From Roseomonas sp. HF4 (lineage in GTDB: Bacteria; Pseudomonadota; Alphaproteobacteria; Acetobacterales; Acetobacteraceae), in NCBI RefSeq assembly GCF_005222755.1, contig NZ_STGD01000001.1:434001-498000 (forward strand): a stretch of 64,000 nucleotides of DNA. The letters run 5' to 3'. The translations under genes and the position numbers were made by a program. Of the stretch, positions 16,275-24,867 are shown piece after piece. How positions within the stretch are numbered: position 1 is the first letter of the stretch; each line of letters opens with the position of its first letter. The notes under the pieces are model-generated. The model saw nothing but the letters and a program-made list of their open reading frames with translations. It did not search any database and had not been told where the DNA came from.

Positions 16275-17945
16275 TCACCCCGCCGCCGCGATCGCCCGGC
16301 CGCCGACCAGCCGCAGGATGCGCCCCGGCCGCTCCACCCCGGTCAAATGGTGCAGGATCAGGATGACGCTGCGCCCGGCCGTCGCCTCGTCCAGCGTTTC
16401 GAGGAAGGCGCGCTCCGTATCGGCGTCGAGGCCCGCGGCGGGCTCGTCCAGGATCAGCACCGGCGCCGCCGAGAGCAGCACGCGCGCCAGCGCCAGCCGC
16501 CGCGCCTGCCCGCCCGAAAATCGCACCCCGCCTTCCCCGCACATCGTGGCGAGCCCGTCCGGCAGGCCGCGCACCACCTCGCCCAGCTGCGCGCGGTCGA
16601 GCGCGCGCCAGAGCTCCGCATCCGCGGCCTCGGGCGCGGCCAGGCGAAGGTTGGCCGCGATCGTGTCGTCGAACAACCGCGCATCCTGCGTCAGCCAGGC
16701 GATGCGGCGGCGCACCTCGGCGGCCGGCAACGCGGCGATGTCGACCCCGCCCAGCGTGATGCGCCCGGCCTCGGGGGCCGCGAATTTCAGCAGCAGCGCC
16801 GCCAGCGTGGACTTGCCCGTGCCCGAGGGGCCGAGCAGCGCCACCCGCGCCCCCTCCGGAACCTCGAGGTCGAGCCCCTCGAACACGCGGGGCCGGTCCG
16901 GCGCCCAGGCGAAGGTCACGCCCGAGACCTTCAGCGCATGGCCCTTGGGCGGCGCGGCCGGCGCGGCGGGATCGGGCACGGGCTCGGGCGTGTCGGCGGC
17001 CTCGAACAGGCGGCGCGCGCCGGCGCCGGCGGCGGCCAGCGCGGCGCCCGCGCGCGGCATCAGCCCAAGCGCCTCGGCCGCCGCGATGGCCAGGAACACC
17101 GCCATCAGCCCGGCCGCCAGCCCGTCCTGCCCCGCGGCCAGCGCCCAGGCCAGGCTGCCGAGCAGCGCCGCCTGCACCAGCAGCGACCCCGAGGCCCCGC
17201 CCCAGGCGGCACGCCGCGCCAGCGCGCGCTGCGCGGCGGCGAGCGCGGCACCCTCCGCCGCCACGCGGGCGGCGGCGCGGGCCTCGCCATTGGCGGCCAG
17301 CGTGTCCTCGATGCCGGTCAGCGGGTCCACCACGGCGCTGCGGAGCGCGCCCTGCGCTTCGGCGACCTGCCGGCCCGCCTCGGCGGCGGCGGGTGCCAGG
17401 ACCAGCGGCAGCACCAGCGCGGCGGCCAGCGGCGCGGCCAGCAGCGCGGCCAGCAGCGGGTCGGTGGCGCCCACCACCAGCGCCATCGCCAGGATCACGG
17501 CCAATGAGGCGGCCGCCGGCACGATCACGCGCAGATAGAGCCCGTCGAGGGATTCGACATCCGCCACCAGCCGCCCGAGCAGATCCCCCGCGCGGCGCAG
17601 GCCGAGCCCGGCCGGCAGGCGCTCGGCCAGCCGGCCGAAGAACCAGACCCGCATGTCGGCCAGCGCCCGGAAGGTCGCCTCGTGCGTCACCAGGCGGTCG
17701 AGGTAGCGCGCCACCGGCCGGAACAGCATCACCGGCCTGAGCCAGATCAGCGCGGCAAGCCCGAGGCCCGCCAGCGCCACGCCGCCCGCCTGCCCGTCCA
17801 CCACCGCGCCCGCGATGACGCGCCCCGCCAGCACAAGCAACGCCAGCCCGGCCAGCGCCGAGCAGACCGCCGCCACCACGCCGGCCGCAAGCCAGCCCGT
17901 CCGCCCGCGCCAGAGGCCGAGGATCCGGAGCAGGTCGCGCGCCAT
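16275..17945 (-). CDS. cydC: Thiol reductant ABC exporter subunit CydC
   Basis: A 556-residue fused ABC transporter half: six-helix membrane domain (about 1-310) and ATPase with Walker A GPSGTGKST (about 373-381), signature FSGGQARR (about 481) and Walker B VLILDEPAAGLD. CydC pairs with CydD to form the inner-membrane exporter of glutathione and cysteine needed for cytochrome bd and periplasmic cytochrome assembly. The start follows the cydD stop by two bases. No cydAB oxidase genes are in the window. It could be confused with other type I exporters, but the CydD partner upstream settles it. Confidence 0.92.
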   Translation of the reverse strand: MARDLLRILGLWRGRTGWLAAGVVAAVCSALAGLALLVLAGRVIAGAVVDGQAGGVALAGLGLAALIWLRPVMLFRPVARYLDRLVTHEATFRALADMRVWFFGRLAERLPAGLGLRRAGDLLGRLVADVESLDGLYLRVIVPAAASLAVILAMALVVGATDPLLAALLAAPLAAALVLPLVLAPAAAEAGRQVAEAQGALRSAVVDPLTGIEDTLAANGEARAAARVAAEGAALAAAQRALARRAAWGGASGSLLVQAALLGSLAWALAAGQDGLAAGLMAVFLAIAAAEALGLMPRAGAALAAAGAGARRLFEAADTPEPVPDPAAPAAPPKGHALKVSGVTFAWAPDRPRVFEGLDLEVPEGARVALLGPSGTGKSTLAALLLKFAAPEAGRITLGGVDIAALPAAEVRRRIAWLTQDARLFDDTIAANLRLAAPEAADAELWRALDRAQLGEVVRGLPDGLATMCGEGGVRFSGGQARRLALARVLLSAAPVLILDEPAAGLDADTERAFLETLDEATAGRSVILILHHLTGVERPGRILRLVGGRAIAAAG

Positions 17946-17947
17946 CC

Positions 17948-19624
17948 TCAGTTCCCCGCCATGCGGTCGGCCGCCGCGCCCGCCGCGCCGAGGTCGAGCG
18001 TGCGGCCGAAATAGCCCCGCGCGGCGCGCGCATGCGTCGCCACGATCGCCGTGCGCCCGACGCAGAGCCGGCGCAGCGCGTCCAGCACGGCGGCTTCCGT
18101 CCCCGGGTCGAGATGGGAGGTCGGCTCGTCCAGCAGGATCAGCGGCGTGTCGCGCAGGAAGGCGCGCGCGACCGCCACGCGCTGCGCCTGCCCGCCCGAA
18201 AGGCCAAAGCCGCCCTCCCCCACCAGCGTGTCGAGGCCCTGCGGCAGCGCATCGGCGAATTCGGCCACCTGCGCGGCGCGCGCGGCGGCCTCGACCGCGG
18301 CGTCGTCGGCCTCGGGCCGGGCGAAGCGGATGTTCTCCCGGATCGTGGCGCGGAAGACGTGCGCGCGCTGCCCGACATAGGAGGACAGGCGGCGAAGCTC
18401 GGCCGGCTTCAGCAGCGTCACGTCATGGCCGTTGATCGCGACGCGCCCGCCATCGGGCCGGCGGAAGCCCATCAGGATGCGCAGCACGGAGGTCTTGCCG
18501 GACCCGGACGGGCCGGTCAGCAGCAGCGTCTCCCCCGGCAGCACGCGGAAGGACAGGCCGTCGAGCGCCGGCGCGCGCGAGGCGTCGTACGACAGCCGCA
18601 CCTCGTGGAAGGTGACCGTGACCTTGGGCGGCACTTCCTCGAGCAGCAGCCCCGCCGGCTCCGGCGCGCCGAGCAGCGGTGCGAGGTCCGCCGCGGCGCC
18701 GCGCGCCGAGAGCTGTTCGTGATAGGCGGCCGAGAAGGCGCGCAGCGGCGCGAAGAACACCGGCACCAGCAGCAGGCAGAACAGCGCCTCGACCGGCGCC
18801 GGATGCGTCCCCGCCACCAGGTGCCCATGCCGATAGGCGAGCGAGGCGAGCGCGATGGCGACGATGAGCTCCATCGCGCCGGTCGCGACGAAGGCGAGCC
18901 GCAGCACGCGCATGGTGCGCGACCGCAATTCCTCGGCCGCGGCGGCGAGCCGCCCGGCCTCGGCCTGCTGCTGGTTGAACAGCACGAGCACCGGCAGGCC
19001 GCGCATGCGGTCGAGGAAGCGGCCCGAGAGGCGCTGCAGCGCCGCGAATTGCCGCCGGCTGGCCACGCCCGCGCCGATACCGCTGATCGCCTGCGCCACC
19101 GGCACCATCAGCCCGGCGCCCAGCAGGATCAGCCCGCTGACCGGGTCCGCCAGCATGGCCACACCGGCCACCATCAGCGGCGCCAGCAGCGCGAGAGCTG
19201 CCGCGGGCAGCCAGCGGGCGAAGTATCCCTCCAGCACCTCGATGCGCTCGACCACCAGCGCGCTTTTTTCGCCGACCGCGCGCTCGTCGGCCGGGCCGGC
19301 GGCCAGCAGGCGGCCGAAGGCGGCGTCGCGCAGCCGCGCCTTCGCCTCCTCCCCCGCCGCGATCTGCGCGCGTTCCTGCGCCATGCCGAGCGCCGCCATG
19401 GCCAGCGCCAGCACGCCGGCCGCGATCAGTTCCGCCCAGCCCGCATCCGCGCGGCCGAGCAGCGTCGCCAGCAGCCGCGCGATCAGGAAGGCCTGCGCGA
19501 CGCCGCAGGCGACGATGCCGAGGCCGAGCAGGATCGGGGGGATCAAGCGGGCACGGGCCTGCCGCGCCTCCCTGGCCAGGAGGGGTGCGGCGCCGGACTC
19601 CGCACCCGGCGGAAGGGAAGCCAT
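17948..19624 (-). CDS. cydD: Thiol reductant ABC exporter subunit CydD
   Basis: A 558-residue ABC exporter half with an N-terminal six-helix membrane domain and C-terminal ATPase: Walker A TGPSGSGKTS (about 374-383), Q-loop near VGQRAHVFRATIRENI, signature LSGGQAQRVAVARA (about 479) and Walker B LILLDEPTSHLD. The YVGQRAHVFRATIRENIR stretch is close to the CydD pattern. It forms a heterodimer with CydC and exports cysteine or glutathione to the periplasm. The gene opens the operon and is divergent from the deacetylase gene at 19717; the 92-base gap should hold both promoters. Confidence 0.92.
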   Translation of the reverse strand: MASLPPGAESGAAPLLAREARQARARLIPPILLGLGIVACGVAQAFLIARLLATLLGRADAGWAELIAAGVLALAMAALGMAQERAQIAAGEEAKARLRDAAFGRLLAAGPADERAVGEKSALVVERIEVLEGYFARWLPAAALALLAPLMVAGVAMLADPVSGLILLGAGLMVPVAQAISGIGAGVASRRQFAALQRLSGRFLDRMRGLPVLVLFNQQQAEAGRLAAAAEELRSRTMRVLRLAFVATGAMELIVAIALASLAYRHGHLVAGTHPAPVEALFCLLLVPVFFAPLRAFSAAYHEQLSARGAAADLAPLLGAPEPAGLLLEEVPPKVTVTFHEVRLSYDASRAPALDGLSFRVLPGETLLLTGPSGSGKTSVLRILMGFRRPDGGRVAINGHDVTLLKPAELRRLSSYVGQRAHVFRATIRENIRFARPEADDAAVEAAARAAQVAEFADALPQGLDTLVGEGGFGLSGGQAQRVAVARAFLRDTPLILLDEPTSHLDPGTEAAVLDALRRLCVGRTAIVATHARAARGYFGRTLDLGAAGAAADRMAGN

Positions 19625-19716
19625 GACCCGAGATTAAGGGATGATTGGCCGCCCCGCCACGGGCTGTCTTGCCAGCGTGACATTCCGTCGCCATCAAGGC
19701 GGGATAGGAGGCCCCG

Positions 19717-20616
19717 ATGCTGCCGACCCATGGGCGCTACGACTACCACCCCTGGCCGGGGCGCCCGTCCTATGCCTGGCCGGACGGCGCGCGGCTCGCG
19801 GTCTATCTCGGCGTCAACCTCGAGCATTTCGCCTTCGGCGAGGGGCTGGGCGCGGAACTCGCGCCGGGCGGGCCGCAGCCCGACGTGCTGAACTTCGCCT
19901 GGCGGGACTACGGCAATCGCGTCGGCGCCTGGCGGCTGCTGGCGCTGCTGGACGAACTGGCCCTGCCGGCGACGGTGCTGCTGAACAGCGCGATGTACGA
20001 TCACGCGCCCGCGCTGGTCGCGGCGCATCGCGCGCGCGGCGACGAGATCGCGGGCCACGGCCGGACCAATTCCGAGCGCCAGTCCGTGCTGGAAGAAGCC
20101 GCCGAGCGCGCCCTGATCGCCGAGAGCACCGCCGCCATCGCCCGGCACGAGGGGCGCGCCCCGCGCGGCTGGCTTTCCCCCTGGATCGCGGAAAGCCGCG
20201 CCACGCCCGACCTGCTGGCCGAATCGGGCTATGCCTACACCCTCAACTGGTGCGCCGACGACGCGCCCGTCTGGATGCGGACGCGGGGCGGGCGGCTGCT
20301 CGCCATCCCCTACCCGCAGGAGGTCAACGACATCCCCTCCGTCGTCGCGCGGAAGGACGGCGCGGCGGATTTCGCCGACATGATCGTGGACGATTTCGAG
20401 GAACGCCGCCGCCAGGTGGCCGACGGGCAGCCGCAGGTCATGGGCATCGCGCTGCATCCCTACATCGTGGGCCAGCCCTTCCGCATTCGGCAGCTGCGCC
20501 GGGCGCTCGCGCATGTCGCGGCGCGGCGGGACGATGTGTGGATCACGACCGCGGGCGGCGTGCTCGACCACGTGCTGGCGCTGCCGCCCGGCATCATCCC
20601 GGGAGACGTCGCATGA
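19717..20616 (+). CDS. Polysaccharide deacetylase family protein (PuuE/allantoinase-like)
   Basis: A 299-residue NodB-homology carbohydrate esterase or imidase-type protein without signal peptide. Family marks include FAWRDYGNRVGAWRLLALLD, the ATVLLNSAMYDH strand where classic members carry the metal Asp-Asp, EIAGHGRTNSE (His for metal) and IALHPYIVGQPFRI near the C-terminus. The N-terminal YDYHPWPGRPSYAWPDGARLAVYLGVN is the usual beginning of the PuuE-like branch, whose members act on cyclic imides or allantoin rather than polysaccharide. An SD AGGAGG precedes the ATG by 6 bases. The substrate is not predictable here. Confidence 0.85.
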   Translation: MLPTHGRYDYHPWPGRPSYAWPDGARLAVYLGVNLEHFAFGEGLGAELAPGGPQPDVLNFAWRDYGNRVGAWRLLALLDELALPATVLLNSAMYDHAPALVAAHRARGDEIAGHGRTNSERQSVLEEAAERALIAESTAAIARHEGRAPRGWLSPWIAESRATPDLLAESGYAYTLNWCADDAPVWMRTRGGRLLAIPYPQEVNDIPSVVARKDGAADFADMIVDDFEERRRQVADGQPQVMGIALHPYIVGQPFRIRQLRRALAHVAARRDDVWITTAGGVLDHVLALPPGIIPGDVA

Positions 20617-20731
20617 TGCCCGGCAGACGATGTTCCGACCTGCGGGCCGAAGGCCCGGGCGCCCGGACGGGCGCCGCGGCTTGTGCCGCGCAGCCAAGCC
20701 GCGCGGATGCGCGGCGCCCGGCGTCTGAGGG

Positions 20732-20754
20732 GGACGAAGGTGAAACCTTCGTCC
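20732..20754 (+). promoter_or_regulatory. Strong hairpin just upstream of the lipocalin start
   Basis: A perfect 10-bp stem GGACGAAGGT/ACCTTCGTCC with a GAA loop ends eight bases before the ATG of the lipocalin gene at 20762. No Shine-Dalgarno motif lies in the eight bases left. It could end the deacetylase transcript or control lipocalin translation; the sequence does not decide which. Confidence 0.4.
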
Positions 20755-20761
20755 GATCGTC

Positions 20762-21286
20762 ATGAGACGCCCCCTTCTCGCCGCGCTGCTGCTGCTCGGC
20801 GCCTGCGCCACACAGCCGGGCCCGGACACGCCCCGCACGGTGGGCCAGGTGGACCTCGCGCGCTATGCTGGCACCTGGTTCGAGGCGGCGCGCTTCCCGA
20901 CCAGCTTCCAGGACAGCAGTCGCGTGCGCTGCGAGGGCGTGAGCGCCACCTACACGCAGCGCCCGGACGGGCGGATCGGCGTCGTCAACCGCTGCCGCAA
21001 CGCACTCGCCGGCGGCGCCGAGCGCGCGGCCGAGGGCGTCGCCTACAGCGCCTCGCCGGGCAACGACCGGTTGCGCGTGTCGTTCTTCTGGCCGTTCTTC
21101 GGGGATTACTGGGTGATCGGGCTGGACCCGGACTACCGCTGGGCAGTCGTCGGCGCGCCGGATCGCGACTTCCTCTGGATCCTGTCGCGGGAGCGCGAGA
21201 TGGCACCGGCCGACTACGCGGCGGCGGTCGCGACCGCGGCGCGGGAAGGGTTCGACACGGGGCGGATCAGGCGCACGGCGCCCTGA
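20762..21286 (+). CDS. blc: Bacterial lipocalin (Blc-like) lipoprotein
   Basis: A 174-residue outer-membrane lipocalin. The signal MRRPLLAALLLLGAC ends in an L-G-A-C lipobox with Cys at residue 15. The mature part has the first lipocalin motif YAGTWFEAARFP (about 37-48), CEGVSATYTQRPDGRIGVVN, and DYWVIGLDPDYRWAVVGAPD (about 115-134), the second conserved strand pair of Blc proteins, which bind fatty acids or lysophospholipids during envelope stress. The lipoprotein signal fixes the start, although no clear SD is present and a strong hairpin ends eight bases upstream. Confidence 0.9.
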   Translation: MRRPLLAALLLLGACATQPGPDTPRTVGQVDLARYAGTWFEAARFPTSFQDSSRVRCEGVSATYTQRPDGRIGVVNRCRNALAGGAERAAEGVAYSASPGNDRLRVSFFWPFFGDYWVIGLDPDYRWAVVGAPDRDFLWILSREREMAPADYAAAVATAAREGFDTGRIRRTAP

Positions 21287-21303
21287 GCCGGGATGGGCGT
21301 TAA

Positions 21304-21435
21304 AGGTCGGGGGAGGGGAACCTCCCCCGAGCCCCCTCCCTTCTCTGGAACTTGGCGCCGGTCCTGAATGGTGGGGCACCAGGTGCCAAGGAAGGTTGAG
21401 GGGGGTGCGGGGGGAGAAGTTCCCTTCTCCCCCTG
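21304..21435 (-). repeat. Three-hairpin intergenic repeat, copy 4
   Basis: Inverted copy between the convergent ends of the lipocalin and PPC-domain genes. It begins GGTCGGGGGAGG, loop GGAA, CCTCCCCCGA, has a weaker centre with CTTGGCGCC and GGTGCCAAG arms, and ends with GGGGGAGAAG, loop TTCC, CTTCTCCCCC. It reaches within a few bases of both stop codons. Confidence 0.87.
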
Positions 21436-21438
21436 CCC

Positions 21439-22962
21439 TCAACGACCCGGCAGGATCACGAGCTCGAACTCGCCCGGCCCATCGCCCAACACGCCGGCGC
21501 GCAGCACGAAGAGGCCCTTCGCCGCGGCGCCGAGGTCGAGGCGGGACGCAAGGCCGCCGCCGCCGTCGTCATCCTCGGCCACGGTGCGCCCCGTCTCGTC
21601 GAGCAGTTGCAGCACGGTGTCGGTGCCGTCGCGCAGGTCGCGCGTCAGCGCCGCCTGCACGCCCGGCGCCAGCCGGAAGAACGCAGCCTGTCCACGGCGC
21701 AGGCGGATCGGCACGGTCGCCCCGGGCGGGAGCGGGGGGGCCGTGGCGGCCGCCTCCCGGGTCAGCGGGAAGGTCGCCGCGATGGGCGCATCGGCCTCGA
21801 CCGCCAGGTCGAAGGCGCCGGTCGCCTCGCCCAGCAGGCGCGCGCGCACAAAGATCGGCCGCCGCTCGGACCCCGCCACCTCGAGCCGGGAGGCGAGGCC
21901 GCCGCCGCCATCGTCGTCCTCCGCCATCTCGCGCCCGTCGCCGTCGAGCAGCGTCAGCACCGTGTCGGCGTTGCGGCGAAGGTTGCGGGTGACGACGGCG
22001 ATGTCGCCCTCCGGCAGCCGGAAGAAGGCCTCCTGGCCACGCCGCAGCACGATGGGCACGCTCTGGCCGACGGCCAGCGGCGCGGCGGAAGCGGCCTGGC
22101 GGAGGCTCGCCGGGAAGGTCGGCGCCGGGGTCGTATCGGGCTCGACGACGAGCTCGAAGGCGCCCTCGACACCCAGCACACGGGCGCGGACATAGAGCGG
22201 CCGGCGCTGCCCGCCGGGCACTTCGATCCGGGAGGCGAGGTTCTCGGCCCCGCCATCGTCGTCCTCGGCCAGTTCGCGCCCGTTGCGGTCATGCAGGGAC
22301 AGCACCGTGTCCGTGTCGCGCTGGAGCCTGCGCGTCAGCACGACGAGGTCCCGGCCGCCAGGCAGGCGGAACCAGGCGTCCTGCCGGCCCGCAAGGCGCA
22401 CCGCCACCGGCTGCCCGACGGCGAGCTCGGGCCGTGTCGCGGCGTCCGTCAGGCTGCGCGCGGGTCCGTTCGGGTCGGCGGGCGGCGCCTGTTCGAGGAC
22501 GATCTCGAACCGGCCATCGCCGTCCTCAAGCAGGCCGACCCGCAGGAACAGCGGGCCGGCCTGGTCGGCCCCGATCTCGATCCGGGAGGCGAGGCCCTCG
22601 GCGCCGCCGTCGTCGTCCTCGTCCAGCACGCGGCCCTGGGCGTCGACCAGCGCCATGACCGTGTCCGTGCCGCGCGCCAGGTTCCGGGTCTGGGCCACGA
22701 GGTCGCCCGCGCCCTCGGGCAGGCGGAAGAAGACCGTCTCGCCGCGCCGGATCGCCACGGGAACGGCGGCGCCGGGCGCGAGCGCCGGGCGCGCCGCGGC
22801 CTCCGCCAGGTCGAGCGCGGCCGCCGGCGCCGCGGCGGCCGAGGGCGCCTTCACGGGCGGCGCGGTCTGGCTCCGGGCAGGGGCCGCGACCAGCACGACG
22901 CCCAGCGCCGCAAGGGACAGGAAACCGGCACGGCGCGGCCCGGGGATGGGTAGGGTTCGCAT
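21439..22962 (-). CDS. Exported protein of four tandem PPC-type domains
   Basis: A 507-residue protein with a signal peptide (basic start, hydrophobic core at about residues 12-28, ARSQ cleavage site near 31) followed by four repeats of roughly 110 residues (about 50-160, 165-275, 280-390 and 395-507). Each repeat has a start like PVAIRRGETVFFRLP, a middle with DTVMALVDAQGRVLDEDDDG and an end like LFLRVGLLEDGDGRFEI. This is the beta-sandwich of bacterial pre-peptidase C-terminal (PPC) domains. All four carry an E-D-D-D-G-G acidic loop that may bind Ca. No catalytic domain is present, which is unusual because PPC domains normally trail a protease. Possible periplasmic or secreted adhesive protein; function unknown. 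Confidence 0.75.
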   Translation of the reverse strand: MRTLPIPGPRRAGFLSLAALGVVLVAAPARSQTAPPVKAPSAAAAPAAALDLAEAAARPALAPGAAVPVAIRRGETVFFRLPEGAGDLVAQTRNLARGTDTVMALVDAQGRVLDEDDDGGAEGLASRIEIGADQAGPLFLRVGLLEDGDGRFEIVLEQAPPADPNGPARSLTDAATRPELAVGQPVAVRLAGRQDAWFRLPGGRDLVVLTRRLQRDTDTVLSLHDRNGRELAEDDDGGAENLASRIEVPGGQRRPLYVRARVLGVEGAFELVVEPDTTPAPTFPASLRQAASAAPLAVGQSVPIVLRRGQEAFFRLPEGDIAVVTRNLRRNADTVLTLLDGDGREMAEDDDGGGGLASRLEVAGSERRPIFVRARLLGEATGAFDLAVEADAPIAATFPLTREAAATAPPLPPGATVPIRLRRGQAAFFRLAPGVQAALTRDLRDGTDTVLQLLDETGRTVAEDDDGGGGLASRLDLGAAAKGLFVLRAGVLGDGPGEFELVILPGR

Positions 22963-22992
22963 GGCGGGCTCTCCTGGTGGCAGGGGCGGCAG

Positions 22993-23022
22993 GGTTGACC
23001 CGGCGGCGTCGCGCGGTCAACC
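22993..23022 (-). promoter_or_regulatory. Perfect 8-bp inverted repeat upstream of the PPC-domain gene
   Basis: GGTTGACC (22993-23000) and GGTCAACC (23015-23022) form a perfect inverted repeat with a 14-nt spacer, 31 bases upstream of the PPC-protein ATG. The layout fits a dimeric operator or a hairpin in the leader. On the minus strand TTGACC could be a -35 box, but no good -10 follows at the right distance. Confidence 0.35.
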
Positions 23023-23205
23023 GGACGGCGCAACGATGCTGCGCCGCCCGATGGTGCATCCGCGCCAGGGGCCGGGACGCTCCGGCGACCGATGCCCGGG
23101 CGCCGTTCGATCGCCGTTCGCGTGGCCGGCCCCGGGAAGCGAACGCATGCCGCCGGACGGGCACGGGGTGCGCGCCGGCGTCGATCCCGCTGGAGCGATA
23201 ACCCG

Positions 23206-24054
23206 CTAGCCGAGTTCGAAACTCGTGATGCCGTAGACGTGATCGCGCGGAATCCCCGGCGGGGTCCCCGCATACATGCGCGCCGTCTCGAAGGCGGGGG
23301 CCATGCCAGCGGCCTCGGCCATGGCGATGGCATCCCGGTTGGGCTCCGGCAGGTCTAAGAAGACCGGCCCGCGCGGCGCGGCGGCCAGCAGCGCCGCGAA
23401 GATCGCCCGCGCGGCGTCGGGCGTCGTCGCGAACAGCGGGCCGATCTTGGACCCCTCCCGGCACGGGCGCAGCACACCCAGGCCCTCGATCCCCGCCGCG
23501 CCGGCCGCGACGCGCGCGACATGGCCCGGCGCGGCGAGCCAGCCGCGCAGGAACGCCTCGCGCGGCGCCGGGAAGAAGCGTCGGTCGAAGGCCGCGATCT
23601 CGTCGAAGGGAAGGTCCGCGGCCGGCCGCGGCTCCGGCCCCGCGGACACCACCGGCGGGCGGGGCGCAGCGGCGCCGTAGCGGATGTTGCGATGCGCCAG
23701 GACGAAGCCCGATCGCGCATAGTTCGCCTGCTGCGCCACCACGCCGTCGAGCCCGACCGTGCCGGGTGCCAGGCGCGCCATCGCCGCCCGCCACAGCGCC
23801 ATGCCGTGGCCCTGCCCGCGAAAGCCCGGGCGGACGATGTAGAAGCCGAGGAAGCCGAAGCCGTCCGGATATCGCACGGCCGAGACGCAGCCGACGGGCT
23901 CGCCCGCCACCTCGGCCACCAGGAAGCCGCCGGGGTCGGCCGCGTGGAAGCAGGCGGCGTCGTGCAGGCCGGGATTCCACCCCTCCGCCGCCGCCCAGTC
24001 GAGCGCGAGGGCGATCTCCGCCCGCGCCATGGCGCGGATCGTGGCGGTGCTCAA
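23206..24054 (-). CDS. GNAT family acetyltransferase, YitH-type
   Basis: A 282-residue protein with an N-terminal GNAT domain (VGCVSAVRYPDGFGFLGFYIVRPGFRGQGHGMALWRAAM region: the R-G-Q-G-H-G acetyl-CoA loop is near residue 85) and a C-terminal YitH/HPA3-like second domain. The start is taken as TTG at 24054 because it keeps T-I-R-A-M-A-R-A-E, the usual first strand of the family (then DWAAAEGWNPGLHDAACF), and gives a four-base TTGA overlap with the SDR stop; an ATG at 24030 would lose that strand. Probably co-expressed with the SDR. Acceptor unknown. Confidence 0.85.
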   Translation of the reverse strand: MSTATIRAMARAEIALALDWAAAEGWNPGLHDAACFHAADPGGFLVAEVAGEPVGCVSAVRYPDGFGFLGFYIVRPGFRGQGHGMALWRAAMARLAPGTVGLDGVVAQQANYARSGFVLAHRNIRYGAAAPRPPVVSAGPEPRPAADLPFDEIAAFDRRFFPAPREAFLRGWLAAPGHVARVAAGAAGIEGLGVLRPCREGSKIGPLFATTPDAARAIFAALLAAAPRGPVFLDLPEPNRDAIAMAEAAGMAPAFETARMYAGTPPGIPRDHVYGITSFELG

Positions 24055-24800
24055 TGCATCACGTCCCCGCCATTGGGGGAGAGGCAGGCGCCCACGTAGA
24101 AATCGCCGCCCGGGCCGGCCAGCAGCAGGGCGGTGGCGGCGATGTCCTCCGGCCGGCCGAGGCGGCCCGCGGGCAGTGCAGCCTCGATCGCGGCGCGCCA
24201 CTCCGGGCCGCGGGACTGCGTCAGCGCGGTATCCACGGGCCCCGGGGCGATGCTGTTGACCCGCACGCCATGCGGTGCGGCTTCCAGGGACAGGGATCGG
24301 GTGAAGGACAGGATCGCACCCTTCGCCGAGGTATAGGGCGTCAGCAGCGGCGCCCCTTTGAACGCGAGCTGCGAGGAGAGGGTGATGATCCGCCCCCGCC
24401 CGCGCGCCTTCATCCCCGGATAGACCGCCTGCGCGGCGGCGACCGTGTGCATGAAATGAACATCCATGACGCGGCGGAACGTCTCCTCGGGGAGCGTCTC
24501 GAAGGGGCCGCGGATGTTCATGCCGGCATTGGCCACGAGGATGGAGCACGGGCCGAGCGTGGCCTGCGCGTCGTCGATGAAGCCGCGCAGCCGGGCGGTG
24601 TCGGCGACATCGAACCCGGCATGGTGGACGCGCCGGCCAAGCGCCGCGACGGCGGCGGCGGTCTCGGCCGCGCCGTCGGGGTCGTCGAGGTGGCAGAACG
24701 CGACGTCGGCCCCGGCGGCGGCGAAGGCGCGCAGGATGGCGGCGCCGATGCCGCGGCTGCCGCCGGTGACGATCGCGACCTCTCCGGCCAGGTCAGGCAT
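24051..24800 (-). CDS. Short-chain dehydrogenase/reductase (FabG-like SDR)
   Basis: A 249-residue classical SDR. The cofactor loop is TGGSRGIG (13-20), followed by LVANAGMN (about 84-91), the catalytic Ser in [11 protein letters not shown] (about 138), and Y-T-S-A-K (about 150-154) carrying catalytic Tyr and Lys. The P-G-P-V-D-T-A substrate-loop entry follows. It uses NAD(P)H on an unknown hydroxy or keto compound. Its stop overlaps the TTG start of the acetyltransferase gene. It ends with G-G-D-V-M-H, family-typical. Next upstream is cysQ, 67 bases away on the same strand. Confidence 0.9.
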   Translation of the reverse strand: MPDLAGEVAIVTGGSRGIGAAILRAFAAAGADVAFCHLDDPDGAAETAAAVAALGRRVHHAGFDVADTARLRGFIDDAQATLGPCSILVANAGMNIRGPFETLPEETFRRVMDVHFMHTVAAAQAVYPGMKARGRGRIITLSSQLAFKGAPLLTPYTSAKGAILSFTRSLSLEAAPHGVRVNSIAPGPVDTALTQSRGPEWRAAIEAALPAGRLGRPEDIAATALLLAGPGGDFYVGACLSPNGGDVMH

Positions 24801-24867
24801 GCGCTCTCCCCCGAATGCTGCGCCGCATCCTGCGCGCATCGGCGCGGCGCGGGCAACGGGGCGGCCG

